Below the pieces are notes generated by a model that was not told the DNA's origin, did not search any database, and saw only the letters and a list, made by a program, of their open reading frames with translations. Below, in pieces: positions 16,604 to 25,438 of a DNA stretch of 64,000 nucleotides. Source of the DNA: Clostridium ihumii AP5. GTDB taxonomy: Bacteria > Bacillota > Clostridia > Clostridiales > Clostridiaceae. The stretch covers positions 1 to 64,000 of the forward strand of contig NZ_CCAT010000008.1 in the NCBI RefSeq assembly GCF_000612845.1. The letters run 5' to 3'. Every line of letters begins with the position of its first letter. The first letter of the stretch is position 1. Made by a program: the position numbers and the translations under genes.

Positions 16604-16638
16604 GAGAAGATGTGGATGCTCAAACAGCATATCTTCTC
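16591..16638 (+). promoter_or_regulatory. programmed -1 ribosomal frameshift signal
   Basis: Slippery heptamer A-AAA-AAC at 16591-16597, six-base spacer, then a hairpin with stem GAGAAGAT (16604-16611) and ATCTTCTC (16631-16638) plus an inner ATGCT/AGCAT stem. Confidence 0.9.
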
Positions 16639-16773
16639 TTTTATTATAAAAATTTTAAACCAACAGAATATTATAATGCAAAGCTTGGAGAAAGAAAAAT
16701 ACTCCGAGCTTTTATGCATCAAGAAATAGAAGATAGAATAAAAGAATCTAAATCGATAAGAGGTGAGATATAA
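16597..16773 (+). CDS. tail assembly chaperone, -1 frame extension
   Basis: A 58-codon frame with no start codon or ribosome site of its own. It is reached by a -1 shift at the slippery heptamer 16591-16597. The encoded tail reads LIGEDVDAQTAYLLFYYK and ends SKSIRGEI; its YYNAKLGERKILRAFMHQE part resembles the second chaperone half (the G-T arrangement of lambda and XkdN/XkdO-type regions). The tape measure gene begins three bases after its stop. The extended product would be ~193 residues. Confidence 0.85.
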   Translation, partial: LIGEDVDAQTAYLLFYYKNFKPTEYYNAKLGERKILRAFMHQEIEDRIKESKSIRGEI

Positions 16774-16776
16774 TTA

Positions 16777-19131
16777 ATGGCTCACATGTTTGATGCAATT
16801 ATTAGATTAAAAGATGAGTTTAGTGGAGTAATACAAAATGTAACAGAAAACATGTCTCATTTTCAGAAGCAAACTAATTATGTGGCTAGAGATACTCAAA
16901 AGGTTGGAAAAACATTAGAAAACATAGGTGGAAATTTAACTAAAAGTGTAACAATGCCATTAGTTGGTATAGGAGCAGTTGCAACAAAAATTGGTATGGA
17001 TTTTGAAGAAAGTATGAGTAATGTACAGGCTTTAAGTGGGGCAAATGCACAGCAAATGGAGCAGTTAGAAAAGGCTGCGAGGGATGCAGGAGCAGCAACA
17101 TCAAAAAGTGCTAAAGATTCAGCAGATGCTTTGGGATATATGGCTTTAGCAGGATGGGATGTACAAACTTCAATGGATGCACTTATGCCAACACTTAGAC
17201 TGAGTGAAGCAGGCAATTTGGAACTTGGAAGAACATCAGATTTGGTAACAGATTCATATTCTTCTTTAGGATTATCTATAGAAAATATAAAAGATGTCTT
17301 GCCAGATTACTTAGATAAAGTTGCAAAAACGTCTGCAAGTTCAAATACTAATATTGATGCACTTATGGAAGGTATGATTGTTGCAGGTGGAACTTTTAAT
17401 AATTTAAACGTGCCATTAGAAGAAAGTTGTGCACTTATGGGGGTTTTAGCCAATAGGGGTACTAAAGGTTCAGAAGCGGGTAATGCACTTAATTCAATAA
17501 TGGTTAATTTAACTACAGGTGCAGGTCAAGCAGGAGAAGCAATGGAAACATTAAATCTTAGTGCATTTGATAGTGAAGGAAAATTTAAGGGCATGGCTAA
17601 TGTGCTACTTGAATTAAAAGATAAAACTAAGGATATGACAGAAGAACAACGAAATTTAGTATTAGCTCAAATTGGAGGTAAGACGCAACTTGATACTCTT
17701 CAAAAATTATTAGCTGGTGTTGGTGAAGAATATGGAGAATTAAGTGGCAAAATAACTGATAGTAAGGGTTCATTAGAAAACATGGCTATAATAATGCAAG
17801 AGAACACAAAAGGTGCGGTGACAAGACTTAAGTCTGCTTTAGAGGAACTAGGATTAAAGATTTGGGATAATCTTAAAGAACCAATAGATAAAGCTGTAGA
17901 AGTAGTTCAAAAGTTAACAGATAAGCTTAATAGCTTAAGTCCAGAAACTCAACAAACTATAGTAAAATTTGCTATGATTGCAGCAGTAGTGGGACCTGTA
18001 ATTTTAATATTTGGTAAACTTACGACAAAGATTGGTAAAACAATAAAAAGTATTAGTAATTTGTCAAAGGGAATTAAAAAAGCAGGTGGGGTTATGGCCT
18101 ATCTATCTTCACCAGGACATAAAGTCGTATTGATAATGACAGCAATAGCACTAGTAGCATTACTTGTAATAAAGAACTGGGACAAAATAAGTGCTACATT
18201 TAAAAAAGTTGGAGATAATATTGCTAAATATACAAGCATAAGTGGAAAACATGTTAAATCTTTTATAAAAATCTTTGAGAATGTAATTAAAAAAGCTGTT
18301 AGCAGTATAGCAAAATCGGTAAAAAGTTTAGCTGGGAAAATACTTCCTCCACTTAAAGAAGTAATAAAAGTAATAGCTACTAGCATTAAAGAATTAATGC
18401 CTATTATAAAACCAATACTAATATTTATTGCTGGTGTTTTTGTAACTGGAATTTGTGGAGCATTTAGTATAATGGGGACAGTTATAAGTGCAGTAGTAAA
18501 TGTAATAGGTGGTGTAGTAGGTGGATTATTAAAAGTTTTCCAAGGGGTCTTAAACTTTATAATTGGAGTATTTACTGGAAATTGGAAACAAGCATGGGAA
18601 GGTGTTAAACAAACTTTTACTGGTGTTATAGATATTTTAAAATCACTTTGGAGTGGACTTGTGGATTTATTAACTGCTCCAGTACAAGCATTAGTGGATA
18701 TATTAGACAGTATTTTTCATGAAAAAATTGCAGGAATAAAAAATGCTTGGGATGGAATAAAGGAATGGTTAAAGCATCCAATACAAGGTACAATCTCTCT
18801 TATCAAAAATGGAGATTTAAGTGGTATTGAAGTTAATGGCAAAAATGCGTTAGGTACTTCTTACTGGGGAGGTGGTCTAAGTTTAATAGGAGAACATGGA
18901 CCAGAGATATTAGAATTGCCAAAGGGAAGTGCAGTTCATGATGCAAATACAACTAAAGAGATGCTAACTTTTAAACCTAAAGTGCAGAATACAGAACAAC
19001 AAAGCAAAAGCAATTTTAAAGTAGTAATAGAAAAGTTAGCAGATAAAATAATTGTTAGAGAAGACGCAGACATAGATAAAATAGCAGATGCATTAGTAAG
19101 AAAATTAGAGATACAGAGCCAAAATGTATAA
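16777..19131 (+). CDS. tail tape measure protein
   Basis: A 784-residue tape measure protein with the TP901-type core. The N-terminus is coiled-coil-like, residues ~60-330 contain the conserved MGMDFEESMSNVQALSG-like region (KIGMDFEESMSNVQ) and TKGSEAGNALNSIMVNLT, and residues ~400-650 hold several hydrophobic helices (AAVVGPVILIFG; VVLIMTAIALVALLVI; IFIAGVFVTGICGAF). It sets tail length and is ejected into the cell during infection. With 784 residues, a tail of medium length is expected. It is followed by baseplate genes. Confidence 0.93.
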   Translation: MAHMFDAIIRLKDEFSGVIQNVTENMSHFQKQTNYVARDTQKVGKTLENIGGNLTKSVTMPLVGIGAVATKIGMDFEESMSNVQALSGANAQQMEQLEKAARDAGAATSKSAKDSADALGYMALAGWDVQTSMDALMPTLRLSEAGNLELGRTSDLVTDSYSSLGLSIENIKDVLPDYLDKVAKTSASSNTNIDALMEGMIVAGGTFNNLNVPLEESCALMGVLANRGTKGSEAGNALNSIMVNLTTGAGQAGEAMETLNLSAFDSEGKFKGMANVLLELKDKTKDMTEEQRNLVLAQIGGKTQLDTLQKLLAGVGEEYGELSGKITDSKGSLENMAIIMQENTKGAVTRLKSALEELGLKIWDNLKEPIDKAVEVVQKLTDKLNSLSPETQQTIVKFAMIAAVVGPVILIFGKLTTKIGKTIKSISNLSKGIKKAGGVMAYLSSPGHKVVLIMTAIALVALLVIKNWDKISATFKKVGDNIAKYTSISGKHVKSFIKIFENVIKKAVSSIAKSVKSLAGKILPPLKEVIKVIATSIKELMPIIKPILIFIAGVFVTGICGAFSIMGTVISAVVNVIGGVVGGLLKVFQGVLNFIIGVFTGNWKQAWEGVKQTFTGVIDILKSLWSGLVDLLTAPVQALVDILDSIFHEKIAGIKNAWDGIKEWLKHPIQGTISLIKNGDLSGIEVNGKNALGTSYWGGGLSLIGEHGPEILELPKGSAVHDANTTKEMLTFKPKVQNTEQQSKSNFKVVIEKLADKIIVREDADIDKIADALVRKLEIQSQNV

Positions 19132-19156
19132 AATTGAAAATGATGGAGGTGTAATA

Positions 19157-19579
19157 TTGGAATATTGGTTAAAAAATTCAATAGAGACATTTCAATTTCC
19201 AATTAACTTTGATAACTTTGAAGTTAAATTTGGTTCACTTAACAAAACAATAAATTTGTTAAATTTTGGGGAAGTTAATATTACAGGAGAAAATAAATTA
19301 AGAGAATGGTCTGTAAGTGGTTTTTTCCCAGCACAAAAATATTCATTTTGTGATTGTGAGCCTAAAAATGATCCATACGCTTACTGTAAAATAATAGATC
19401 AAATTAAATATTCAAAAGGCATATGTAGATTTATTGCTACAGGAACAAGACTTAATAATGCTTGTACTATAGAAGAATTTAGTTATAAGGAACAAGATGG
19501 AACAGGAGATGTATATTTTACAATAAGTTTTAGAGAGCATAAGCTTGTAGGGATTAAAGGAAGAAGTGTTGTCATATGA
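19157..19579 (+). CDS. baseplate / tail protein (XkdP-like position)
   Basis: About 140 residues from TTG 19157, with GGAGGTG five bases upstream. The sequence has ETFQFPINFDNFEVKFGS at the start and an unusual cysteine pair (FCDCEP), and ends with FTISFREHKLVG, like the DNA-circularisation/XkdP-type hub proteins that precede XkdQ. The LysM domain of full-length XkdP is not present. It overlaps the next gene by 4 bases. Confidence 0.65.
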   Translation: MEYWLKNSIETFQFPINFDNFEVKFGSLNKTINLLNFGEVNITGENKLREWSVSGFFPAQKYSFCDCEPKNDPYAYCKIIDQIKYSKGICRFIATGTRLNNACTIEEFSYKEQDGTGDVYFTISFREHKLVGIKGRSVVI

Positions 19580-20568
19580 TTAGAATTTTTAATAGCTATA
19601 AAATGCAAGCACAAGAATTAACTCAGTTTTGTACTAGTATAAATATATGTGGAAGTCTTTCAGAAATTGCAAGAAAATTAGAGGCATCTATGTTTTATAA
19701 AATTTGGGATAAACATCAGATAAATAAGCAAGTTGGTGTTGGTAATTTAGTTTGGGCTACATTAGAAGGAAAAGAAATATTTCGAGGTATTGTTATAGAT
19801 AGAAGTATTAATGCTAATGAGGAGTTAAATTTTACAGCCTTTGATCTTGCATATTATCTTACTAAAAATAAGGTAACTAGAAACTTTAAAAACACTACTG
19901 TAATGAGTGCAGTTCAAGATATTTGCAAAGAAGTAGGTGTAAGAGTAGATAGTTTAAGTAATAGTAACATTAAAATTAATAGATTAATAGCACAAAAAAC
20001 TGTGTATGATGCAATTATGGAACTTTATACCCAAGTTTCTAAACAGACAGGCAGAAGATTTTATATCTTAATGACAGGAGTGGGATTAAACGTACCTGAT
20101 ATTGGAGCATTTAAGTGTGATAAGGTTATAAAACCATGTAAAGATGTATTTACTGCTGATGGAAATTTATTAAATCTAGGCTTTAAAGATAGTATGGGTA
20201 ATATGATAAATAGAATTAAAGTCTATGATGATAAAAATAATTTAATAGATACTATTCAAAATGTCACCATGATAAAAAGTTATGGAGTTTTACAAGACAA
20301 CTACGTAAAAGAAGAAGATAAAAACTATAAAATAGTTGCAAATAATATGATACATGATGTTGATACAGAGATTGAGTGTGAAGTGCTGGGAAATTATGAA
20401 TACCTTACGGGAAGAGAAGTAACTGTACAAGTACCTTTTATATCTAAACTAGCCAATAGAAAGATGTATGTAAATGCAGATACTCATACATGGGATGTTG
20501 AAACTGGTACATTTGCAACACAGTTAACATTGAGTTTTAGTAAAGACATGGATTTAAAAGAAGAATAG
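19576..20568 (+). CDS. baseplate hub protein (XkdQ-like)
   Basis: A 330-residue XkdQ/gp27-type hub. Characteristic stretches are GNLVWATLEGKEIFRGIVIDRS, FTAFDLAYYLTKNK and the C-terminal HTWDVETGTFATQLTLSF. The hub connects the tail tube to the baseplate and spike. Its start overlaps the preceding gene (ATGA). The following gene begins 12 bases later. Confidence 0.85.
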   Translation: MIRIFNSYKMQAQELTQFCTSINICGSLSEIARKLEASMFYKIWDKHQINKQVGVGNLVWATLEGKEIFRGIVIDRSINANEELNFTAFDLAYYLTKNKVTRNFKNTTVMSAVQDICKEVGVRVDSLSNSNIKINRLIAQKTVYDAIMELYTQVSKQTGRRFYILMTGVGLNVPDIGAFKCDKVIKPCKDVFTADGNLLNLGFKDSMGNMINRIKVYDDKNNLIDTIQNVTMIKSYGVLQDNYVKEEDKNYKIVANNMIHDVDTEIECEVLGNYEYLTGREVTVQVPFISKLANRKMYVNADTHTWDVETGTFATQLTLSFSKDMDLKEE

Positions 20569-20580
20569 GAGGATGTAAAT

Positions 20581-20883
20581 TTGAATAATCCTTATAGCAA
20601 AATGTTAAAATTAATGCAAGGAGAAGGCTCAAAATTAAATCCACCAACTATTGAGCTAGGGATAATTGTAAGTATAGAACCATTAGTTATAAAGATAGGT
20701 GGATTACAATTAGATAAAGATAATTTATTAGTTGCGGAACATCTACTAACGCATAAAAGAATACTTAAATATACAGATAGCCAAGAATATGAGTTAGAAA
20801 CAACACTTAATAATGGGAATATGGTTGTTTGCTATGCAGTTTTAGATGGACAAAAATATGTAGTTTTAGAGAAGGTGATATAA
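20581..20883 (+). CDS. DUF2577 baseplate protein (XkdR-like)
   Basis: A 100-residue DUF2577/XkdR-like protein from TTG 20581 with AGGAGG upstream. It shows the LGIIVSIEPLVIKIGGLQLD strand pattern of an OB-like domain, as in small spike/baseplate proteins, and ends in DGQKYVVLEKV. It overlaps the next gene's start (TAATG). Confidence 0.8.
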   Translation: MNNPYSKMLKLMQGEGSKLNPPTIELGIIVSIEPLVIKIGGLQLDKDNLLVAEHLLTHKRILKYTDSQEYELETTLNNGNMVVCYAVLDGQKYVVLEKVI

Positions 20884-21305
20884 TGAGTATCTTCCCAGAA
20901 TTTATAGAAGAAATTCAAATAGAAAATAATGAACAATTACCAATGTTTCGAGAGTATGCCATCAATTTTAATGATGGCTCTTTTTTATATACTGAAAATG
21001 GGAAAAACATTATTTTACAAAAAAATGAAGCTATAAAAGTATGGATATGGAAAGCTCTACAAGTAAATAGAAACAAGTATCGTATATATAGTAAAAACTA
21101 TGGAAATGAATTTGAAGAGTTAATTGGGAAGGGATATAGTAAAGAATTTATTGATAGTGAAATATATAGGCTTGTAGAGGAATGTTTACTTGTTAATAGA
21201 TATATAAAAAGTATAGAAGGTGTAGAATCTAAATTTGAAGGAAGTAAAGTAATAGCAACTATAAAAATAAAAACTGTTTATGGGGAGGTGAAACTAGATG
21301 TATAA
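20883..21305 (+). CDS. DUF2634 baseplate wedge protein (XkdS / gp25-like)
   Basis: A 140-residue DUF2634/XkdS protein, related to T4 gp25 wedge lysozyme-like proteins. Typical elements are FREYAINFNDGSFLYTENGK, ALQVNRNKYRIYSKNYGNEFE and IKTVYGEVKLDV. ATG 20883 overlaps the previous stop codon. It ends with an 8-base overlap with the baseplate J gene. Confidence 0.87.
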   Translation: MSIFPEFIEEIQIENNEQLPMFREYAINFNDGSFLYTENGKNIILQKNEAIKVWIWKALQVNRNKYRIYSKNYGNEFEELIGKGYSKEFIDSEIYRLVEECLLVNRYIKSIEGVESKFEGSKVIATIKIKTVYGEVKLDV

Positions 21306-22356
21306 ATTTAAACAGAGCAAAGAAGAAATACTTAAAAGGATGATTTCTAATATTGCCAATGAAGTAAATACAAGTGAAGGTACTTATACACAAGATGTTT
21401 TAAGTGCAGGTGCCTGTGAATATGAAAAAATACGAGATGATTTAGATAATATTTTAGATATAGTATTTATTCAAAATGCCTATGCAGTTGGCAATTACAA
21501 TGCAGTTGAAATGCGTTGTGCAGAATCAGGTACAGATAGAAAAAAAGGGACTAAAGCAACTGGAACTGTAGATTTTAAAACTGTAGTTGGTACAGAAATA
21601 CCTAAAGATTTTATTGTACAAACTAAAGGTGGATTACAATATAAAACATTAGAAGAAGTCACAACTACTACAGAAATAACAACAGTAAAGGTAGAAGCTA
21701 TAGAAGTTGGAAGTAAATATAATGTAATGGCTAATACAATTGTAGAAATGCCTGTGCAGCTAGTGGGTGTATTAGAAGTAAATAATCCAAATAATTTTAC
21801 AGGTGGAGTTGACAGAGAAAGTATTGATGATTTATATAGTCGCTATTTAGTTAAAAACCGAACTCCTGCAACAAGTGGAAATAAGCATCACTATTATTTG
21901 TGGGCTATGGAAACTAATGGTGTAGGTGGTGCTAGAGTGCTGCCTGAAAAGGGAAAAGTAACAGTTGTAATTATAGATGGTAATAAAAGAAAACCAACAG
22001 AAGAAATAATTAATAACTGTAAAAATCACATAAATGAAGAAAGACCAGTTTTAAGTGGACAACTTATTGTACAAGGTGCAGAGGAAGTGGCTATAAATTT
22101 AAGTGTACAGCTAGTAATAGATAGTAGTAGAAGTTTAGAAGATATTAAAACTGATATAGAAAACAATGTTAGTGAGTATATAAAATCTTTAGCATTTAAA
22201 GATAACACTATAAGATACAGTAGAATTTGTAATTGCGTATTAAATGTAACTGGTGTAAAAGACTATAGTAATTTAACTGTTAATGGTAAAACAGAAAATA
22301 TAGTTGTAACTGATTTACAAGTTCCAATCTTAGGGAGTGTGGTAGCAAGTGTTTAA
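21298..22356 (+). CDS. baseplate assembly protein J-like
   Basis: A 352-residue baseplate J/gp47 (XkdT) protein. The N-terminus has the family pattern of a short helix then EGTYTQDVLSAGACEYEKI; the centre contains FTGGVDRESIDDLYSRYLVKN, the best conserved J motif, then TSGNKHHYYLWAMET. It forms the outer wedge of the contractile baseplate together with the gp25-like protein. Confidence 0.92.
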   Translation: MYKFKQSKEEILKRMISNIANEVNTSEGTYTQDVLSAGACEYEKIRDDLDNILDIVFIQNAYAVGNYNAVEMRCAESGTDRKKGTKATGTVDFKTVVGTEIPKDFIVQTKGGLQYKTLEEVTTTTEITTVKVEAIEVGSKYNVMANTIVEMPVQLVGVLEVNNPNNFTGGVDRESIDDLYSRYLVKNRTPATSGNKHHYYLWAMETNGVGGARVLPEKGKVTVVIIDGNKRKPTEEIINNCKNHINEERPVLSGQLIVQGAEEVAINLSVQLVIDSSRSLEDIKTDIENNVSEYIKSLAFKDNTIRYSRICNCVLNVTGVKDYSNLTVNGKTENIVVTDLQVPILGSVVASV

Positions 22357-22942
22357 TGTTAAAATACCGCCATTTGTTGCAGAACAGAAAGAAAACTTAG
22401 CCATTAAAAAAGCTACAGATATAGAAGATAACGAGTGTAGGGAATTTATACAGGATATAATTAACCAATGTTTCATAGATACTGCTACATGGGGACTTAA
22501 ATATTGGGAAGAGGTGTACGGTATACCGACAGATATAACCAAGCCTATTGAATTTCGTAGGACAGTGGTAAAGGCAAAAATGAGAGGTGCTGCAACAACT
22601 ACAAGAAGTAATTTAAAAAATGTTTGTGAATCGTTCTCCAATGGAACAGTTGAAGTAATAGAAGATGAAACAGGTAATTTTGAATTAACAATTAAATTTG
22701 TAGGTACTGTTGGAATACCACCAAACTTACAGGATTTAAAAGATGCAGTAGAAGAAAATAAACCATGTTATTTACAGATAATTTATGACTTTAAATATAA
22801 TACTGTAAAAGACCTTAGAGAATTAGGACTAACTGTAAAGCAATTAGCAGACATAAATATAAAAGTTAAAGACTTAATAGAAACAAACTTATTAGAATTG
22901 AAATTTCAAATAACACAGAAAGGAAGTAGATGGAATGAGTAA
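22349..22942 (+). CDS. DUF2313 baseplate protein (XkdU-like)
   Basis: A 197-residue YmfQ/XkdU (DUF2313) protein, the third wedge component. It contains ATWGLKYWEEVYGIPTD, the FRRTVVKAKMRG motif near residue 70 and the IVTVGIPPNLQDLK-type strand (FVGTVGIPPNLQDL). The start GTG 22349 lies inside the end of the J gene, and its end overlaps the next fibre gene by 8 bases, so the baseplate block is one transcription and translation unit. Confidence 0.88.
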   Translation: MFNVKIPPFVAEQKENLAIKKATDIEDNECREFIQDIINQCFIDTATWGLKYWEEVYGIPTDITKPIEFRRTVVKAKMRGAATTTRSNLKNVCESFSNGTVEVIEDETGNFELTIKFVGTVGIPPNLQDLKDAVEENKPCYLQIIYDFKYNTVKDLRELGLTVKQLADINIKVKDLIETNLLELKFQITQKGSRWNE

Positions 22943-23348
22943 AACAACGAATTATGAGTTAGAAAAATATGATGATAATACAAATTGTGATTTTAGATTT
23001 ATAAATGGTAGTTTAGACAAGATAGATATAGAACTCAAAAATGTTTCTGATAAGGCAAACACTAAAGATAATATTATAAAGAATATAACTATAAGCAAAG
23101 ATAATTGGACTAGAATACATTTTGGTGACCCACTTGATACATGGTATGCATATTATTATCATGATAAAGATATAAAAAAAGAGGATGTTGTAGATATAAA
23201 TTTTACTAGCAGAGATACTGCACTTGGAAATACAGAGGGGATATTGCCTTGCACAAGTGCTGAAAATGGTTCGGTATGGATTTATAAAAAAACAGAATTA
23301 CAAATAGATTTAACTGCAACAATGATAATACATAAGGGGGCGATATAA
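22935..23348 (+). CDS. tail fibre protein (short)
   Basis: A 137-residue protein. The first ~35 residues (TTNYELEKYDDNTNCDFRFINGSL) match the N-terminal attachment segment of clostridial phage tail fibres. The remainder, with WTRIHFGDPLDTWYAYYYHD and TMIIHKGAI, looks like a C-terminal beta domain, so the fibre is short, without the usual long repetitive shaft. Likely binds the host surface at the baseplate. AT-rich tyrosine-rich composition. Confidence 0.65.
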   Translation: MSKTTNYELEKYDDNTNCDFRFINGSLDKIDIELKNVSDKANTKDNIIKNITISKDNWTRIHFGDPLDTWYAYYYHDKDIKKEDVVDINFTSRDTALGNTEGILPCTSAENGSVWIYKKTELQIDLTATMIIHKGAI

Positions 23349-23915
23349 ATGGCTTATGGTAGAGTAAATGTTGGTGGTTCTAGTGGATTGCAAATTGAAA
23401 AAATAGATATTATAAAAGGAACACTAAACAATAATGTTTTAATGGATACAATAACAGTACCTCAATATGATAAAGCAAATACAATTTTTACAATAACATC
23501 AAGAAGTGATATAAATTTTGGAGGTTTTAATAGCGATATAATGATTAAAATTAATCCAATAAATAATAATTCTATAAAATTAGAACGTAATTCTGCAACG
23601 GAAAATATTAATTATATAATTAAAATTATAAGATTAAAAAATTTTAAAAATTTATTTCAATTTGAAAACAAACTTTATTTTGGGAAAACAAACACTATAG
23701 AACTAGGCAAAAATATAGATATAAATAAATGTTTAATTTTTAAATCTTCAGCTGTAGATGAATATGATAATAAATTTAGTTCTATGCTATGTATAACAGA
23801 AGATTTAATAAAAAAAGATGATGGCACGATAAATTTAATCTTGAATAGTAGTGGATATATAAGTACAGTTTCACGTTTTGTAAAAAGTTATTATTATGTA
23901 TTAGAATTAAAATAA
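23349..23915 (+). CDS. tail fibre / adhesin-like protein, unknown family
   Basis: A 188-residue protein starting MAYGRVNVGGSSG, a common opening in clostridial phage tail proteins. The rest is Asn/Ile/Lys rich with predicted beta strands (TVPQYDKANTIFTITSRSD) and no recognised domain. It lies between fibre and XkdW/XkdX-type genes, so it is probably a baseplate-distal structural or receptor-binding protein. Confidence 0.55.
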   Translation: MAYGRVNVGGSSGLQIEKIDIIKGTLNNNVLMDTITVPQYDKANTIFTITSRSDINFGGFNSDIMIKINPINNNSIKLERNSATENINYIIKIIRLKNFKNLFQFENKLYFGKTNTIELGKNIDINKCLIFKSSAVDEYDNKFSSMLCITEDLIKKDDGTINLILNSSGYISTVSRFVKSYYYVLELK

Positions 23916-23955
23916 AAAGCTGTAACATTGATAAGAAAAGAAAGGATGATGAAAT

Positions 23956-24285
23956 TTGCTAATTATATATGATGAACAAGGAAAAATAATTACAGAGCAA
24001 ACAGAAAAGCATAAAATAATTGGACAGCTTAAAGCTATGGAAGTACCCGATAATAAGGATAAAATAGTACAAGCAGTTGATGTAAGTGGAGAAATACATA
24101 AACCAATATATGTAGATGCTCCACCAATAAAGCTAGAAAAATTACAGGAACAATTTTTAAAAGTTACTCAATTGCTTACTTATAAGGATAATCAACATGA
24201 TGAATCTATAAAAGGTATAAAAGTTGAGTTAGAAAAAATAAATTTATTTATAAGACAAAATTTTAAAGAGAGTGAGGTGAAATAG
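23956..24285 (+). CDS. XkdW-like small tail protein
   Basis: A 109-residue protein from TTG 23956 (AAAGGATGATG upstream). The first half is beta-rich (IIYDEQGKIITEQTE; VDVSGEIHKPIYVDAPP); the second half is a charged helix, as in XkdW-type proteins encoded just before XkdX in PBSX-like phages. Exact role is unknown. Confidence 0.6.
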   Translation: MLIIYDEQGKIITEQTEKHKIIGQLKAMEVPDNKDKIVQAVDVSGEIHKPIYVDAPPIKLEKLQEQFLKVTQLLTYKDNQHDESIKGIKVELEKINLFIRQNFKESEVK

Positions 24286-24286
24286 T

Positions 24287-24430
24287 ATGGAATATAGCAA
24301 TTTAGCATACTACAAGTTTTTTTATGATATGGGTATATATGATGATGCTATGATATATAAAGCAACTAGAAACGGTGTATTAACTAAAGAAGAGTATAAA
24401 ATAATAGTTGGAAAAGATTTTGTACAATAG
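24287..24430 (+). CDS. XkdX family protein
   Basis: A 47-residue protein starting at ATG 24287, one base after the preceding stop. It has the typical XkdX pattern: a Tyr-rich helix (LAYYKFFYDMGIYDD) followed by a short turn and VLTKEEYKIIVGKDF. XkdX proteins are short conserved tail-region products of unknown function found at the end of the baseplate operon. RBS GTGAGGTG lies upstream. Confidence 0.8.
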   Translation: MEYSNLAYYKFFYDMGIYDDAMIYKATRNGVLTKEEYKIIVGKDFVQ

Positions 24431-24534
24431 AAATCTAAGACGACATAAAATTAAATAATTTAAAGGAGAAGTAGGGACTAAATATTTTTAAAGAAACAAT
24501 AGTATTTAATTTTGCCTATTTTCAATGAAATGTA

Positions 24535-24563
24535 TTGAATTTTTAAAAAATTACAATTATAAT
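24535..24563 (+). promoter_or_regulatory. strong sigma-A-type promoter
   Basis: TTGAAT (24535-24540), 17-base spacer, TATAAT (24558-24563), about 25 bases before the start of the small gene at 24588. Confidence 0.7.
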
Positions 24564-24587
24564 TAATTTTGACAGGAGGTGTTTAAA

Positions 24588-24782
24588 ATGGCAAAAACTT
24601 TTGAGGATTTAAATGGAAATAAAGTTAGATTACCAATTAGTAACTATGATATTCAGCTTAATTGTGATGAAGACATTGTTACTGGTGAAGTTTCAGCTTA
24701 TTCAGTAATTATTGAAGGCGATGTTGAATACAGTATAGATAAGGCAACATATGAAGCTATAAAAGTACATTTAAGTAAGTAA
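24588..24782 (+). CDS. small protein, unknown function, with its own promoter
   Basis: A 64-residue acidic protein (MAKTFEDLNGNKVRL then beta-rich segments such as EVSAYSVIIEGDVEYSID). AGGAGGTG precedes ATG 24588. It has a near-consensus promoter directly upstream and a perfect hairpin directly downstream, so it is a separate one-gene transcription unit between tail and lysis genes and may be expressed in the lysogen. No family recognised. Confidence 0.6.
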   Translation: MAKTFEDLNGNKVRLPISNYDIQLNCDEDIVTGEVSAYSVIIEGDVEYSIDKATYEAIKVHLSK

Positions 24783-24783
24783 T

Positions 24784-24821
24784 TTTAAAGTAGCTATATT
24801 TTTAAATATAGCTACTTTAAA
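24784..24821. terminator. perfect 16-base inverted repeat after small gene
   Basis: TTTAAAGTAGCTATAT (24784-24799) pairs with ATATAGCTACTTTAAA (24806-24821). The trailing T run is short, so it may act in either direction. Confidence 0.6.
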
Positions 24822-24853
24822 TATATATAATAATAAAAAGATTAGGTAATTAT

Positions 24854-24953
24854 GAGACCACTGAAAAAGTATCAATTTCTTAAAAATCACACCCTTCAAA
24901 CCCGCATTATTGCGTTGTGATTTTGTTCAAAAAAGGACTTCTTCAGTGGTCTC
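24854..24953. mobile_element. MITE-like element copy 1, 100 bp
   Basis: Ends GAGACCACTGAA / TTCAGTGGTCTC are inverted repeats, and the element is flanked on both sides by the same 8 bases, GTAATTAT (24846-24853 and 24954-24961). It contains no coding frame and could fold as one long hairpin. A relative with the same layout lies at 31413-31511. Confidence 0.85.
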
Positions 24954-24994
24954 GTAATTATAATCTTTTTGTTTTTTCATAGGAAGGTGAAAAA

Positions 24995-25228
24995 ATGAAT
25001 GATGAATTAGTACAACATCAATTAGAGGTTCTTGAAAAAAGAACTAATAATCATGGAGAAAGACTAGATAAAATTGAACAAGACAATGCAAGTCTTAAAA
25101 CAGAGATAAAGAATTTATGTGAAAACTTAAAACAATTAACCATAGTAATGAAGTGGTTTATAGGATTATTAGTAGGAGCTTTTGTAAGCTTCTTTTTTTA
25201 TGCGATTCAATCAGGATTATTTAGATAG
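24995..25228 (+). CDS. xhlA: XhlA-family lysis accessory protein
   Basis: A 77-residue XhlA/hemolysin-like protein. The N-terminal ~50 residues are a coiled coil (LEVLEKRTNNHGERLDKIEQ) and the C-terminus is one transmembrane helix (WFIGLLVGAFVSFFFYAI). XhlA works with a holin in PBSX-type lysis. It follows the MITE-like element and precedes holin and amidase in a tight operon. Confidence 0.88.
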   Translation: MNDELVQHQLEVLEKRTNNHGERLDKIEQDNASLKTEIKNLCENLKQLTIVMKWFIGLLVGAFVSFFFYAIQSGLFR

Positions 25229-25240
25229 GAGGTGTTATAA

Positions 25241-25435
25241 ATGGAATTTTTAAAAAATTTACTTCAAATAAAAAAGATAATTGCATTGCTAACTACTATA
25301 GTATTTTGCTTTTTATCAATTAAAGGTTTAATAAGCAGCACAGAATTTCTTTCTGTGTTTACACTAATAATAGGATTTTACTTTGGACAAAGTTCAGCTA
25401 GACAAGCTATTAAAGAAAACAATAGGGAGGAATAA
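25241..25435 (+). CDS. small holin
   Basis: A 64-residue membrane protein with two hydrophobic helices (IIALLTTIVFCFLSIKGLI and FLSVFTLIIGFYFGQS) and a charged C-terminus (RQAIKENNREE), the usual class II holin layout. It lies between XhlA and amidase genes with an AGGAGGTG ribosome site, so it is the likely pore-former that triggers lysis. Confidence 0.8.
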   Translation: MEFLKNLLQIKKIIALLTTIVFCFLSIKGLISSTEFLSVFTLIIGFYFGQSSARQAIKENNREE

Positions 25436-25438
25436 TTA

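Noticed and set aside
24854..24953. Hairpin at 24.85 kb as an ordinary terminator
   Set aside because: Perfect 8-base target duplications and a second related copy elsewhere point to a mobile element, although it may still terminate transcription.
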